From positions 248,001 to 312,000 of the forward strand of contig MZZL01000386.1 of assembly GCA_002749535.1 (NCBI GenBank): a DNA stretch of 64,000 bases. Reading direction: 5' to 3'. Shown piece after piece: positions 34,839-48,109 of the stretch (position 1 is the stretch's first letter; each line of letters opens with the position of its first letter). Origin of the DNA: Apophysomyces variabilis (lineage: Eukaryota > Mucoromycota > Mucoromycetes > Mucorales > Mucoraceae). A model generated the notes under the pieces. The model was not told the origin of the DNA. It did not search any database and saw nothing but the letters and a program-made list of their open reading frames with translations. The translations under genes and the position numbers were made by a program.

Positions 34839-37800
34839 ATGCACAAAATGACCGACTCTCTTCGACAACAAAACCTCTCAACAGACAATACCATGATGAG
34901 GGTGGACGGCAGTCAGGAACCAGCACAATCTGATCTCTTGGAAATACCTCAGGACTCCGCCCAGAACGCGGCCGTATTAAGTGGGACTAATTCCGCCCAG
35001 CATGAATCACAGCCAGAAAAGATGTACCGATCACCATCATTATCGAGATTATCGTCCGACGACTCGATACCCCGGTGTCTTATTCAGCGACCACGACTAT
35101 CTCACCTTCGCTCAGCTTGGGCGTCACAAGATCTCAGAATAGGAAAGATCGAAGGCTTGTCCTTCTCAATACCCCTACCACCCATCCAATTACATGGTCC
35201 CGACGACGATACGAACGAAGACCCAGTTGAACATGAAGTACATCGTATTGTTACAGCTGCTGTCTGGGCATGTCTTTTGTGTGCTGCAGCTGGTACAGTA
35301 TTAGTCCTTCGAAGTCGTGTTATTGACGATAAAGCGTGGATGCAGCAATCTTTTCAGCCGTTACTCATCGTATGGTGGTCTTTGATGATAGTAGCATGGG
35401 CTAGACGACCAGAAAGTTCTCAGCTTTACTTAAGTTGGGCTCAACATAGTGCTTTGCTCATGGCAGCCGTTACCTTTACGATACCCCATTTGTTTGATAC
35501 ACAACCAGCAACATACTGGCCATTGATTTGTTTGGAAATGTTTAGCGTTTGTTTATTCTACCTTTCTTGTCGAATTGTCCGAGCCATTGGAAAACAAAAA
35601 CAATATACCCAACAGCGTGCCATGAATGAACACAGTCTTCTTCAGAAAATGGTCGACAGCGCCATCGAAAACTACGCAGACCGACAAGTGACCTTTTTGA
35701 CGACCGTTTCAAGAGAAGTTCAAGACGCAGCGCTGATGGTCATTACAACCCTGGAACAATTTTCTCCAGCCAATATCCTGGCCAACACGCATGAACTACT
35801 TAGCGCATGTTCAATTGCCGTTCCTATTGCCAGCATCTCGGCAATAAATACGACAATAAAGCAAGTGTGTCACATCAGCTCTCAGTTGGCACTCCTCCAA
35901 AAGTTGACGCACGAGAACAGTTCAGTAGCTATCGCTCATAGTGATGTGCGCCAAGAATTTGACGTAGGCGAGCTGGTACAAAACGTGGGTGATGCTCTCG
36001 CAGGAATGGCAGCTAAGATTGGTGTCAATATCGTCATCTATCACTCGGATAATGGGCTGCATCACACGAATGTCGTTGGTGATGAAGGAGCGATGCGCCA
36101 TGGGCTGTTAAACGTAGGTTCAAAGCGTACACCTAGCCGCCAGAACCAGTTACTCATCTGTCTAACCTTCTTAGCTATTACGCAATATTTTGGAAGGTTG
36201 CACTCCTGGAGCTTCTATTGAACTTGGCCTTAACATCACCCCAATGGATAACGCGCAGAAGATGGGTATCGCCTTGGAAATCATTCATACGACGTCACCT
36301 GCTATTCCCGAAGGATTGAACGCGGCTTTATTGCCGAATGCCAATCTTACAGCGCAGCTACTGCAATATATCGGTGGTAGTCTTTCTGTGAACGATATCA
36401 GCAAAAACCGCACCCGGTTCGAAGTGAAATTAGAAATGCAGACTGGCCAAAACAACGACAATCAGAGATTGCTTCTCATAAGGGATCCATGCTTAATTCT
36501 ACATAAGCATTACACAAGCGTTAAATTTGCTCATGAACCTACGCTCAAAGAGCTCAATAAATTTATTGAAGCTCTGAAGGGTCTCAAGATGGTTCTTCAC
36601 GCACCTGAGCATAGTGTGTTTGCGAAACATTTGACAAGCTGTTTAGCTAGCTGGAACACGGATATCAGTCATGTACCAGTTTCCCGTCTGGCCGAGGTTC
36701 CAGAAGATGAGGCAGCTGTGTCGAGTGATGATGCAACAGCTAATTCAGAAACTAGCATAAGCGTGAACAGCGTGGGCAACAGATCAGTGCAGGAATCATT
36801 GGTATCTGGATCGTCAGACTTACACACGGTCCCTTCACGTCCAGCAAGTACTCCGCCAGTGCCGTCGCCGGCAATCGAAGAAGAACATCTGCACGCAATT
36901 CCACCAGCATTTATCCTGATTGATGATGATATTTTGACGTTGGAACGTAAGCTCAAAGAGTTCCGCTCTCAACCTCCTGCTTCAGTGAATGTCCTTCAGA
37001 ATCATCAGCATATCCGCCGACACAAGCAGCATAAATCAGGTGGACCGCATCAAAACTTTTTCCATCAAGGCACAACTGCCATTATCCATTTTACCTCTCT
37101 TATGAATTATAAACGGGTGCGCGACTCTGTCCAATGGTTCGCCACGTCTTCTATGCAACCTTTTTCAATGCCACGCGTAGTGGTTGTTCCCAAGCCAGCC
37201 GGTCCCCGTCGTTTCTTGACTGCCTTGCACACAGCATACAACAATGCTGTCGTTGAGCCCCATTTCTTGCCAATTGCGACTTCGCCTACTAGTCCTCTGC
37301 CACCCACGGTTTCGATGATGTCTCAGCGCGATACACCGGTGACACCGGGAGGAACACCAGAACCGCACCGAGCTTCACCAGGAGACCCACCTTCCACAGG
37401 TCGACGGCGTCCCGTGAGTGGCTTCTACAGTCCACCAGCAACCTTACCAGAAGGTGTGGTGGAGAGCGGCAATTATTTCTTTGATCCTTCGAGACCTAAC
37501 AGCGTGTCGGCAATGTCTTTGTCAGCAAATGCAGGTGTGCAAGGATCTCCTTACGATGGTAGCGGAGCCCGCGTTGCTGCCAACCGTGGTATCCTAGGTC
37601 CTAATCGTAGACGATCCCACACGGAGCTTGGAGGGCAAGCCCAGCAACAACCTGTGAACGATTACTGGTCTAGCGGATCAGGTTCGGGCGCTTATGGACA
37701 GGTCTCTCCGGGCAGCAGTTCTTTAAAGATTGCTCATACTGCATCGTCAGGATCAAGTAAACATCCAGACGGCTCTCCAGGGGCTGGTCACCCTTCTGGA

Positions 37801-38999
37801 AACCCATGTACAACACCTGAAAAACAACCATCCACGATTGCAGAAGAGGACGAGTTAAATCACCCTGCGGTACCAGCATCAGTAACCTGCAGTGGCACAG
37901 ACGGCGCGGAAATGATGGTTAAGAAGCCTTTAATGAGGACAATGTCCAATTTCAAGCTGAACAAAAAAAAGAAGAAGGGTAAAACACCCTTTGCAGGCGT
38001 TGTTAGTCCTCCTATTAACGTACTGATTGTGGAAGGTAAGAAGTCTAAAAGCTGATTATTCCTTTCAATATATTTATTCTTGTTTTTGATAACTGGTAGA
38101 TAACATGATCAATCAAGCAATCCTTTCGGCATGGATGAAGAAGCACAAGATCAAATTCTCCGTTGCCAGCAATGGTCAAGAAGCAGTAGAGAAATGGAAA
38201 GGAGGTCATTTCCATTTAGTACTGGTAAGTCGACTTGGGAAAAAAAAAGAACTCTACATGAACAATTTTCGGACTGAACAGGTATATAATTGTTTAGATG
38301 GATATCCAACTTCCTGTTATGGATGGTATCGAAGCAACCAAGACAATCCGTGCCATTGAAAAAGAGCAGAAGATCGGTGTCCTTCCGATGTCTTCCTCTT
38401 TTCTGCGTCAACAAGCAGCAGCAGCTGCGGATCCGAATTTCACTGAAGATTCTGATCCTATCTCACCTTCCGACTTGCCGCAAGAAGGGGATGAACTACC
38501 ACCTTCTACCTTCCGGTCGCCAGTGATTATTGTTGCCCTAACAGCATCCTCACTCGAGTCGGATCGACATGCAGCTCTTGCCGCCGGATGTAACGACTTT
38601 TTAACAAAACCTGTCAGTTTGGAATGGCTGGAAAAAAAGATTATTGAATGGGGATGTATGCAAGCATTAATCGATTTTGAAGGCTGGCGGCAATGGAAAC
38701 AGTCTTCGTCAGCAGAGCCCACCAGTACAGTGAGGAAAAAGGAGAACGACCCACAAGCTGAAGAAGAAAAGCGACGAATCATCGAGCTTAGCAAGGCCGC
38801 GCAAAAATCACACAAAGGAGTCCTGTTACCTGGAGCCATGGGAGTTGCCAAACCACGAAGGTTTTCAACTATTGATAACAAGCCGAACAGTCCTGCCTTA
38901 CGTCGAGGCAAACTTAGCAAGAGTGGATCTGATTCTAACTTGCTAGGAACAAACCAAACAAAATCAATACAGGAGGGGGAGAACAGTAAAATAAACTAA
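34839..38999 (+). CDS. Ssk1/Mcs4-type response regulator with N-terminal membrane and pseudo-histidine-kinase module
   Basis: Four exons (34839-36113, 36175-38035, 38100-38224, 38298-38999) give 1320 residues. The C-terminal receiver is complete: LIVEDNMINQAIL with acidic Asp about 1046, then LVLMDIQLPVMDG with phospho-acceptor Asp about 1089, then SPVIIVALTASSLESDRH, and DFLTKPVS with the conserved Lys. The tail WGCMQALIDFEGWRQWK is the hallmark of Ssk1/Mcs4, the regulator that passes phosphorelay signals to the HOG/stress MAPK cascade. The N-terminal half has about four hydrophobic helices (residues about 135-250). A kinase-like part follows in which the H-box His is missing (FLTTVSREVQDA), with an N-box-like segment (RHGLLNLLRNILEG). 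A long Pro/Ser-rich linker with a predicted ATPase remnant precedes the receiver. So the sensor half looks catalytically dead and membrane-bound. Confidence 0.88.
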
Positions 39000-40072
39000 A
39001 AGAAAAAAAAGAATCAAAACCAAGATCATTGATATCCCAATTGCAGTCGAACAGTATTCATCCAAACCAAATACTACTATAGTATGCGATACCAAATCTG
39101 ATTGGGTGTACCCATCCATTATTTTTTGTCATATTAAATAAACGAAAAAAAGAGCCGCGTTTCCTTTTTTGCATTGTAATCTAAGAGAGAAAACGTTCAT
39201 CAAGACATGAACTAAATGTTTCAATAGTCTGTTGGGCAAAAAACAGAGAGAATTCTGCTAAAGGCATGAAATAAAAAATCGAAACGAAATCTTTTGAATT
39301 TTGCTGCTTTCTCCAGAAAAGAAAAAATGGTGTGATCCTCTCCTAACCTGTTTGCTTCTCTGTATGAGGCTGATCAAACAGAGCCGATATGAAACTTATT
39401 GGTAGGTATTAGTCCGAAGTTTAGATTTAGGGGGGGGGGGGGCAGAACCGGGAAGGAGAGCCAAGTACGTTGTACCTTTTCCAACTTTTCAATATTGAAT
39501 GGTTTTATAAGATAACGCTCCTAATATAACCATTAGACTGTCTTCGTTTTGGTACTTAGGTAATACTGTACTTTGCAATCGATCCCATCGATTGTTCTTT
39601 TGCTTAGCAGGCTAATACCCAACGAGGTCTGATTTTGTTTGAATTAGGATGAATATGGGTAAGGTGATACCATCTTTTCATATAGTGGTTGGCTCATTTA
39701 GTAACGTTAGCTCCTTTATGCCAAACTCTCGAGTTGTTGAAGATAAGGAGAGACTTATAAATGTGGGGAACACAAAGGAATAAGGAGAAAGAACTCGTAT
39801 ACAGTGGATCTTTTTATAAATGTCAGTTGTTTTTTCTTTACTCTGGTTTGATGTTTTACCTTTGTTAATCTTTAACTCTGTGTGTGTGTGTGTGTGATTG
39901 TCATTGTTGTTATGCAGATTGATTATCTGCAAACGTGTTATATACCTACATTCGTTTTGACAACGCTGTGCTTTTAACCTTCTTTTTCGTTTTCAAACTT
40001 GTCCAACCTTACGCTCTACTACAGAAAAAACACACGCACATCCTTCTTCCTTTTTTTTTGTTTTTGCTAATT

Positions 40073-40112
<40 letters not shown>
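39000..40112. other. Intergenic region with homopolymer tracts
   Basis: Includes a G12 run near 39430, a GT microsatellite near 39880-39896 and a poly-T tract leading into the assembly gap. No gene seen. Confidence 0.5.
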
Positions 40113-40455
40113 NNNNNNNNNNNNNNNNNNNNNNNNNNNNNNNNNNNNNNNNNNNNNNNNNNNNNNNNNNNNNNNNNNNNNNNNNNNNNNNNNNNNNNNN
40201 NNNNNNNNNNNNNNNNNNNNNNNNNNNNNNNNNNNNNNNNNNNNNNNNNNNNNNNNNNNNNNNNNNNNNNNNNNNNNNNNNNNNNNNNNNNNNNNNNNNN
40301 NNNNNNNNNNNNNNNNNNNNNNNNNNNNNNNNNNNNNNNNNNNNNNNNNNNNNNNNNNNNNNNNNNNNNNNNNNNNNNNNNNNNNNNNNNNNNNNNNNNN
40401 NNNNNNNNNNNNNNNNNNNNNNNNNNNNNNNNNNNNNNNNNNNNNNNNNNNNNNN
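40113..40455. other. Assembly gap (N run)
   Basis: 343 N bases flanked on both sides by poly-T. The gap is in a homopolymer, so its true length is unknown. Open frames drawn across it are meaningless. Confidence 0.98.
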
Positions 40456-40495
40456 TTTTTTTTTTTTTTTTGGTTTTTGCTATCTCTGATTAACA

Positions 40496-41209
40496 ATGGA
40501 AGATCCAAAACGTGTTGTTTTTGATGAAGAGACATTGGAGTTAGCCAGGTTTTTCCAGACAACCGGGCCATCACGCAAACCGTCTACAGAAGATATCCTG
40601 GGTCGGATGACTCGCCTCTTACGGAGGAAACGACAACAACAGCATGTCCAGACGCCCAAAAAGTACATTATGCTTCCTGCCTATCCTCCACCTCCAGAAC
40701 TCGAGCCATTTTCTTCTATCAGTCTGGAGTTCCCCAAGCTGCCTCCGTCGCCGGCAGAGAAAATGAAAAAAAGCATCAGTACCCATCAACATCATCATCA
40801 TATGCTTCCGTCTCAACATGACGACACGATTGGCACGCCTGGTTTGAGTGCTAGCAGTAGTACGAGCAGTACAAGCAGAAACACGAGTACGGACACAGCC
40901 ATCTCCAATTCAGGTAGCATGAGTGACATGAAAAAGAAAGGGGTGGATATGGCCGTGCAGACCGTTTCCGAAGAGGAGATGGATCAGAAGGAGCAAGGAA
41001 AAGAAAAGAACAAACGACGCCTTTCAAGTCCACCTTCCTTGCCCAGTGGTGCGCTTCTGACGCCCTTTATACCCACAACAGAAGAAGCCAAGGTGCTACT
41101 CAAGATGATTGAACAACTTCGAGCACAATTACTGGAAGAACAACGGTCAAGGAAGACTTTGGAGCAAGCCATGTCGAAGAAAGATCGGCGAAAGAACGTC
41201 GAACTATGA
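40496..41209 (+). CDS. Unknown protein with LAxFFxxTGP motif and C-terminal coiled coil
   Basis: A single exon of 237 residues starting at ATG 40496 (MEDPKRVVFDEETLELARFF). The N-terminal ELARFFQTTGPSRKPSTED resembles a short conserved motif (LAxFLxxTGP) seen in various fungal proteins of unknown function. A basic RLLRRKRQQQ follows, then Pro- and Ser-rich disordered sequence with a His run. A C-terminal helix (residues about 200-230, EAKVLLKMIEQLRAQLLEEQ) looks like a coiled coil. No enzymatic domain. The gene starts 24 bases after a poly-T tract that borders the gap, so an upstream exon hidden in the gap is possible. Confidence 0.68.
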   Translation: MEDPKRVVFDEETLELARFFQTTGPSRKPSTEDILGRMTRLLRRKRQQQHVQTPKKYIMLPAYPPPPELEPFSSISLEFPKLPPSPAEKMKKSISTHQHHHHMLPSQHDDTIGTPGLSASSSTSSTSRNTSTDTAISNSGSMSDMKKKGVDMAVQTVSEEEMDQKEQGKEKNKRRLSSPPSLPSGALLTPFIPTTEEAKVLLKMIEQLRAQLLEEQRSRKTLEQAMSKKDRRKNVEL

Positions 41210-44200
41210 GATGCAAATAGAAACGAAAGTTCATGTAACATTTTTTTCTTTTTATTCCTTTTTACCCTTTTGAATCCCAATCATAATTTGCAATAATCGA
41301 CGATTTATTGTTTATTCCTTTGGAAACAACCAAAAAAAAAATATGAAAATCCCATTTTTCTGCTGAGCAAAGAAAAAAAAGAATGTCCTCTCCTTTTCAA
41401 GTCTTTCATTTCCTCCTGTCTTGTCCATCCTTCCTCTTCCTGCTCCTCCTACAGTGAACGAGAAAGCAAAGCCTATTGTATGGCAAATTCCCAATGGATT
41501 CTTTTCATTTGGCAAAAAGCAGCCATGGGATGAACAGTCCCTGTACTGTATTTAGCCGAAAAATCAACGCATTCACTTCGTTATGCATGTTCATACAATG
41601 AGTTTTATTTTCATCGTTATACGTCATAATCAACCATTTTTCTACCAGGAAGTCATTTCCTTGAGTGAATATGAATCGAACGGATAGTTTTCTGCAAGAA
41701 AAAGCCTGTCTTAACCAAAAAACAAAAAGAAAAAAAAAGAAAAAGAAAACCTCGGCTATTGTAGGATAACTTCATGCTAAAACGAGCAGGATTCGAAGGT
41801 CAGCACGGATTCACAAACGGAACCATGCAATTCACTTGTGTCACGCACATAACACGCACACACACACACTCACTTACGTACCTCACACCTGTCAAGTTGC
41901 CCACATGGGCAGTGATCCACTTTGCCGTCATGAACACAAAATAGATTGCTTTACTACCTTTGTATTCCACTAAAAAATCGGAAAGGATGGAAACCTAATT
42001 CTCTCTTGGAGTGAACGCATTTCCGGCTGTTTTGCACATCTAATCCATATCCATATTTCAACATCACTCTCCATCATGCAATGAATTCACTACAGGGAGA
42101 AGTTCCACATCACTGGCTTTCAAACTCATTCCGTAGAGTGTAATAGTTTGTTTGAGTCTACCGTTTTCTTTTTTTTTTGTCATGATTGAAGTAAAAGAGG
42201 GATACTATTTTCGTATTATCCTATGCAATGGAGAACCGTATAGGGGCGCCGATATGAATGAAGAAATCATCTAGACCCAGAGAATCAAAAAGAACGTAGT
42301 AGATTCAAACAATGTAAATTAGTTTTGGCAGCCTACTAATCATTCAAGGTAACACCATTTTTCTTTTTTGGCTTAACAATGGAAAAGACACTTGAAACTA
42401 GCCAAAGTCAGTCCTTTGGAAAAAAAAAAAGGCGTGATGTGAGCTTTTTGATCATTGGATCTTAGTGGCAGGTGCGTGTACAACAAACTCAAGTGACTAG
42501 GTAAGCCTCATTGTCAATAAGTTTTACCTTCCATATGGGGTGATTCCCGCAGTCATTTACTTTGTGAGGACCCACTTCGATTGTGGCTGTCAATGAACAC
42601 AAATGGGGCTTTTGTTTTTTTATTGTTTTTCTTTTTTGGTTGCACAGTGGCGAAACATAGGGAATTTGCCAAGAGAGTCGTTTCTATAGGCATTTCCCGA
42701 TTGGAAAACGATAAGATCTTTTGTTATTTTTAAATTTTTGAACTTCTTTTTTCTATGGAAGTCCTTATGGAAAATATGATTATAGAAATGGGAGATGAGA
42801 TTTGTTTAACAGGTCCATATCATCGCCAAATGCTGGTAAAATAAAAGGATGAGAGAACCTCTCCCGATCTGCATCTAGAATTACTCAGTTTCCAAAGGAA
42901 TAAAAAGTATAACAAACCATTTTCGATTGTTAATGATTCATAAGCTATTTGCCTTACATTCAACTCAAACCTTCCCTCCCCCACCCCCTCTGTCTCGTTT
43001 CTCCCTCCTTCTGCCTGTGGCGTTATAAATGTTCAACAAGAATTTTTCCCAACTTTTTTTTTTTTTGCTAATCGGATGCAGCTGGAATGCAGTTCAAAGG
43101 AGGAAGAGGAGGAGGAGGAGGAGGAGGAAGAAGAAGAGGGGCCCTTGAATTTTTATCCGTTCGATGTATTCAAAGTTATATACATGCGGATCGGCTGTGA
43201 AACTGCAGGCCCCACATCGGGTTTTGCATTCACATCCTTTCTACATGCAAGTCCACAGATACGCATGAATGTAATGTATTGCCCGTTCCTCGAAATAAAA
43301 AGAAGGTTTGCAACTCCAATGTTGGAAACTTTGGGGCGTTACATGTTACAGGGATCTTCAAAAGCATGCTTGTTATAGTCGCTTACGTACAAAGCATTTC
43401 ATTCGCCAATGGTTGTTAAGTAATAATAATTCACTCTCTCTTTTTTTTCCCCAAAATCTCGCACTAAAATAAAAAAGAAAGTTTCCTGCATTTTTTGTGA
43501 TATAATTTTATCAAGATGGGACTGAGAGGAATTTTTCCAATGTATTTTGGTATACAATGGATTATAATCCTCATGCGACGCATGTGAATATCTCATCCTC
43601 TTCCTTTCACTCTTTTTTTCTTACTAAGTTCTATAACTTGTTTAAGTCTAGTTTTTACACTTTTTTCTTTTTTAGTGGCACTCTGTGGTATGTGTTAGAA
43701 AGATTTTTTTATCTCTGTTAAAGTGATCGGGTAACCCCGCCACAAGAAAAGGAAAAAAGCACGATACATCTCAGATGAGACCGGTAAAAAAAAAAAAATT
43801 TAGATCTAAGCACTTTCTAAGCCTCCGACATTCATGGTGTACAATGCCCTTAACCTTTTAGGGTTGGCAGAAGAGAGAGAAAGAGAATAGAAAAGTGGGG
43901 AGAGAAAGTGTTTTATTGATAGTGAGAAAGAAAGAAAAAAATAAAAGAACTTGCAGCAGAACAAGGAAGTTTTGTGTGTCTCTTTGTGTTAGCAAATATA
44001 ATAAAAAATGAAAATTACCCTGTTGCCCTTTTCATCTTCTTCTTCGACATTCCAGTCCCATGTTTCTTTGTCCGAGCCGGCCCTTCATTCTACCGCAAGG
44101 AGAAATAGGATGGGAATCCAACTTTTTTCTGCAATGGTCGCCGTGTTGTTTCAGTTTGATTGGATAATAAGTAAGCGGAGTAGCAATAAGCGGATGTTTC

Positions 44201-45628
44201 GGGACCATCGGAACTGTGTAAAACAACAAGGAAAAGATGCTGTTATTGGACGAATCATCGTGTGCCACGCACTGACGTGTTCACACGGCTATTTCCTGAT
44301 TAAAAAAGTCTTTGTGCCAAACTGACTAACAACCCCTTGAGTCAAAAAAAATTAGCAAATGCCTTTATTTAGATAGGGAACCGGGTTAGTTAAGGAAATT
44401 GAGGAATTATTATAATTGTTATTATTTATATTTTTTATTTTATTTTTATTTTGCTGCGACTAAGAAGGAGAAGGGAAAAGGGGGTTGTTTAAAAGCATTA
44501 GGAATTTTCAGTAAGGGAGAAATAGTAGGTGTAGTGAAGAGAGAAATTAAGTATATAGAAAGGGGGGACAGGAGAGGGGGGAGGGGTTTGAAAAAGATGT
44601 TTATGCGTTACAATGCATATACACAGAGATTAGAGAGAAAGAGACACAGAGTTAAAAGGGAAACACGTAACATTTCAACTTTGAGTTGGTTGCAGAGGAT
44701 GAAACCGCATGATGCGACCACACACCCTCGCTCGTAACTAAATAAGGTAAGTACTACGCCATTCTGATGATAGATAATCCAAACTAGGTTATTTAGTGTC
44801 AGAAGTAAGAGACAAAACGAAAGAAATAGAGACACACTTTAGACAAGAGAAAGAGAGACAGAGACAAACCTATCCATGCAAATAAGAAGCACCGGATCAT
44901 TTTTTTCCTTTAGGCCTAATATCATCCTATGTTTCTGTTTTTTCTTTTTGTCTCTTCCCCCCTTTCCCTCTCCTCTTTTTTTTTTAATTCCTTATGACCA
45001 AAATATAATCATTTCATCGTAATAATAAGAAAAAAAAAAGACGTATCACTATATTATGCTCTCTATTTTTTCTTTTTCTCTATTCATCAATAAAGAAACG
45101 CCTTTAAGGGTGAAATGACCCTTACCATGCATAGGATTGAAACATATCATTAAAAACAAAAAAAAATTTTTTATTTTCACCTCTGTAAAATGTTTCAATT
45201 TCAGATATGGGTCATTAAAGCCGTTTAAGAAAAAAATTTTTTTTCATTGTTCTCCCGCTCTTCCCGACCGGGCGATTTCCTCGCATGTAATGTGCGACTC
45301 GGGAAAATTCAAAAAAAAAAAAAGGGCTTTATCAGCTGCTTTTTCGGAGTATTAAATAGGAGACGGATCGACCGTGCCCATGAGAAGGTAACACAAGGTT
45401 CCTATTGGTTCAATTTCAATGTCCGTTACTGAGCTTCCACTAGTCTAAAAACGGTCCAGTTAAGCAATTATATAAATACGCCGGCCAAAAAGAACAAAGC
45501 GCTCACGGTAACCTAAGCTTTTTTTTTTTTTTCGTGATTTAAAAAAACGACACCCAGTTCCTTTTTTTTTTCTCTCTTCCTTTAAAAACTTCCCCCCCCC
45601 AAAAAAAGAAAATCATCGATTGCTCTAA
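41210..45628. other. 4.4-kb gene-poor region
   Basis: No open frame here has a recognisable domain or convincing codon pattern. The longest candidates are a Glu-rich frame at 43076-43378 (a GAG/GAA microsatellite) and 44008-44325, both without support. The region is rich in A/T runs, purine/pyrimidine tracts and short repeats. A TATA-like TTATATAAATA at about 45469 probably belongs to the gene at 45629. Confidence 0.5.
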
Positions 45629-46120
45629 ATGATGACGGAAGCATCATCCACTCCCTCTACTTCTGCTACCTCTACTCCTATTCTTTCTCAGACCGATCAG
45701 GTGACTTCGCCTCAAGACAACGCCACAACGACGGTTGCTATTGCTACGACACCTATCACCATGACTGCGGAAGAATCCTCTTCCTCTACGAATGGGACGG
45801 CGTTACTTCCTATGGACGATGCGGAGTTGTTATCCATTCTCGGTTATGCCTTTGAGGATTGGGATGACAATGTACCAGAGCTGTCAGAAGAAGAAGAAGA
45901 TAATAACAGCTCGACAACAACAACAGCAATTTCAACAGGAACCAAACGTAAACGTGACCATAACCATGCTCAGGATGACGATGATCTCTTTGCCCAATTG
46001 GAATTTGTTGAAGTCCCACTGGTGAAGAAACAGTTTGTGGACGATGATCTGACATTGGATCCATCCCACTGGTTGGACGACGAAGAAATCCGCTTTACCT
46101 TGGATTTAATCGCTTCCTAG
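45629..46120 (+). CDS. Unknown small acidic, Ser/Thr-rich protein
   Basis: A single exon of 163 residues. The first 60 residues are almost all Ser, Thr and Pro. Then come a hydrophobic/acidic motif (DDAELLSILGYAFEDWDD), an acidic run, a basic KRKRDH stretch that could be a nuclear signal, and a C-terminal LDPSHWLDDEEIRFTLDLIA. Acidic-aromatic segments of this kind occur in transcriptional activators, but no DNA-binding domain is present and no family is recognised. A TATA-like box lies about 160 bases upstream. Confidence 0.6.
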   Translation: MMTEASSTPSTSATSTPILSQTDQVTSPQDNATTTVAIATTPITMTAEESSSSTNGTALLPMDDAELLSILGYAFEDWDDNVPELSEEEEDNNSSTTTTAISTGTKRKRDHNHAQDDDDLFAQLEFVEVPLVKKQFVDDDLTLDPSHWLDDEEIRFTLDLIAS

Positions 46121-48109
46121 AAAATCATTACTCTACCCTTTTTTTTTTTACCTTTCCGCTATTATCTCACTTCCCCTCCATTTTATCGTCAAAAACAAAA
46201 ATTTCCATTTCCCTTACTTTGCACATAGCTCCTCGTCCTCTTTCTGACTATTACATATTACTTTTGTTTTGCTTTGCTCTGTTCTTTATTTTTTTTTCTT
46301 ATGTACAAAAAGACCATTTTCTCTTCCTAGCAAACCCTGCTTTTCTAACCCCTTCTCCCTTTCTTCTCTTTTATACAGGAAAGAAAGAAGAAAGTTTCCC
46401 TCTTAATATTTCTTTTTCGTTTTGCTTTTCTTATTTTCGCCTGTACAAAGAAACAAGAAAATAAAAGTTTTTGTTTGATTTCTTTTTTTTTTTTTATGAA
46501 TTAAAAAGAAAAGAGCCCATTCTCCCAATCTGCATTCTCGTGATAAAAATAAAATGACGTCCTTTATGAAAATGATATCAACTAAGTTCTTTCCATTTGG
46601 GGTCCATGTAAATCGTATTGACATCAAATCATGTTATCGTTTCTTTGTTTGGTAAATACATTGGATCATAGGATCGTACATGGTTTTTTCTTTCCAAAGG
46701 ATGACGAGATAGAAAAAGAGGGATATATACATAGAGCCGAGGTATGGAATATGTAGGGTCTCATCTGATCTAGTCATTCCTTATGTCCATTCATGCAAAC
46801 TCCATACAGCAAGTTAAATTTTTCTTTTTTTGAGAGAGATGTCATCCAATGTTCCCTTTCTTACTAGAACCCCAAACCACATTGATAGTTGGCATCGATC
46901 AAGGATAAACAAATGAAAGACAGAGAGGAGAAAGAGAGAGTATGTATGTATGTATGTATGTATGTATGTGTATGTCAAGGAAGGGGAGATATACATAGAC
47001 TTGCATAGAGTACCATGCTATATTCTCTCTCTATTCTCTCTGTACCTCTTCTGTCACTTTGCATGTCGGGTTCAAAAAAGAAAACGTTAGTGAAACGCTG
47101 ATCATTTTTCACCTCAGACATGCCGGGCTTCTGTGTTTTGGATTTCATATAACTCGTTTTGGATAAAAAGGGGATTCTGCCAATTTTTTTTTTTTTACCC
47201 TTGTAAAAGAAAACGTTCTAGACAGAATATTTCCCCCCCTTTTTCTTTGACTACCTTTGGGTTCAACTCAGCCATGCTCCATTCATCCTAAGATACTTTT
47301 CATTCCCTTTTTTTTCTTGCCTCTTCATTCTACCGTGGATGAACCAAAGAAAATAAAAAACTGGTTTTCATGTCTGCACTTTGTCTTCTACCCAGCTGAT
47401 ATGTTACCCACATCCTTGTCTCAAAAAGGAAAGCAAATGATAGAAGAAAAAGAAAAAATATCAAAAGGGATCGGTGGGTCTGTCATGGCATGTCATGCCA
47501 TGTCATGCGAGAAAAAAAAATTAAGGGGAGAGAAGCAAGTCATGAGTGGAGTTTCATTCCTTTGCCTTATTTTGACATGTTGTAAAAGTCTTTGGAAAAT
47601 ATACCAACTTTATTCCGATCGGGTCAAGTCCATCGTTGGGCAATGCTAAAGATCTCTTTCTCTTTTTAAGTCTGGAAGTCAATTACAATCCAAAAACTTT
47701 AAAAACTTTATAAAAGAAGGGGTTCATCTATATTTCAGACCATAGTTGTCATGTTCTATCTCGTTTTCTAATTTGCAAAGAGCCAATTGAAAAGGTTACA
47801 AGATAACTGGTGAACTGAGGAGGAAAAACAAATTTCCCTGTTATGATTAGTGACTTATCAAGAATGGAGTATAGGCATAAAATATGATTTTTTTTTCTTT
47901 GACAGCGGAACCGGTTGCCGTAGGTTTGCCCTGTTGTTACAGACAACCCGAACTCCGGCTTGGAGTAACTTATAACGAAAAGCATCCTCTGAGATTACCG
48001 TTTTGCAACTTAAAAAAAAGATAAAAAGAAAAGAAATCGTTTATTTACACAATTATACAATAAAAAAATTCATTGTTTACAAAATACAAAGGAATTAAAA
48101 AAAACCAAT
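46121..48109. other. Intergenic region between convergent genes
   Basis: A 2-kb stretch with pyrimidine tracts and a TATG microsatellite (about 46941-46966). No supportable gene; it includes the 3' UTRs of both flanking genes. Confidence 0.5.

Noticed and set aside
39935..40574. Frames spanning the N run on both strands
   Set aside because: They consist of unknown bases plus poly-Phe or poly-Lys from the T tracts.
43076..43378. 100-codon frame with a long Glu run
   Set aside because: The run comes from a GAG/GAA microsatellite; the rest shows no domain, no splice logic and no conserved feature.
44008..44325. 105-codon ATG frame in the gene-poor region
   Set aside because: No recognisable motif and a low-complexity beginning; possible but unsupported.
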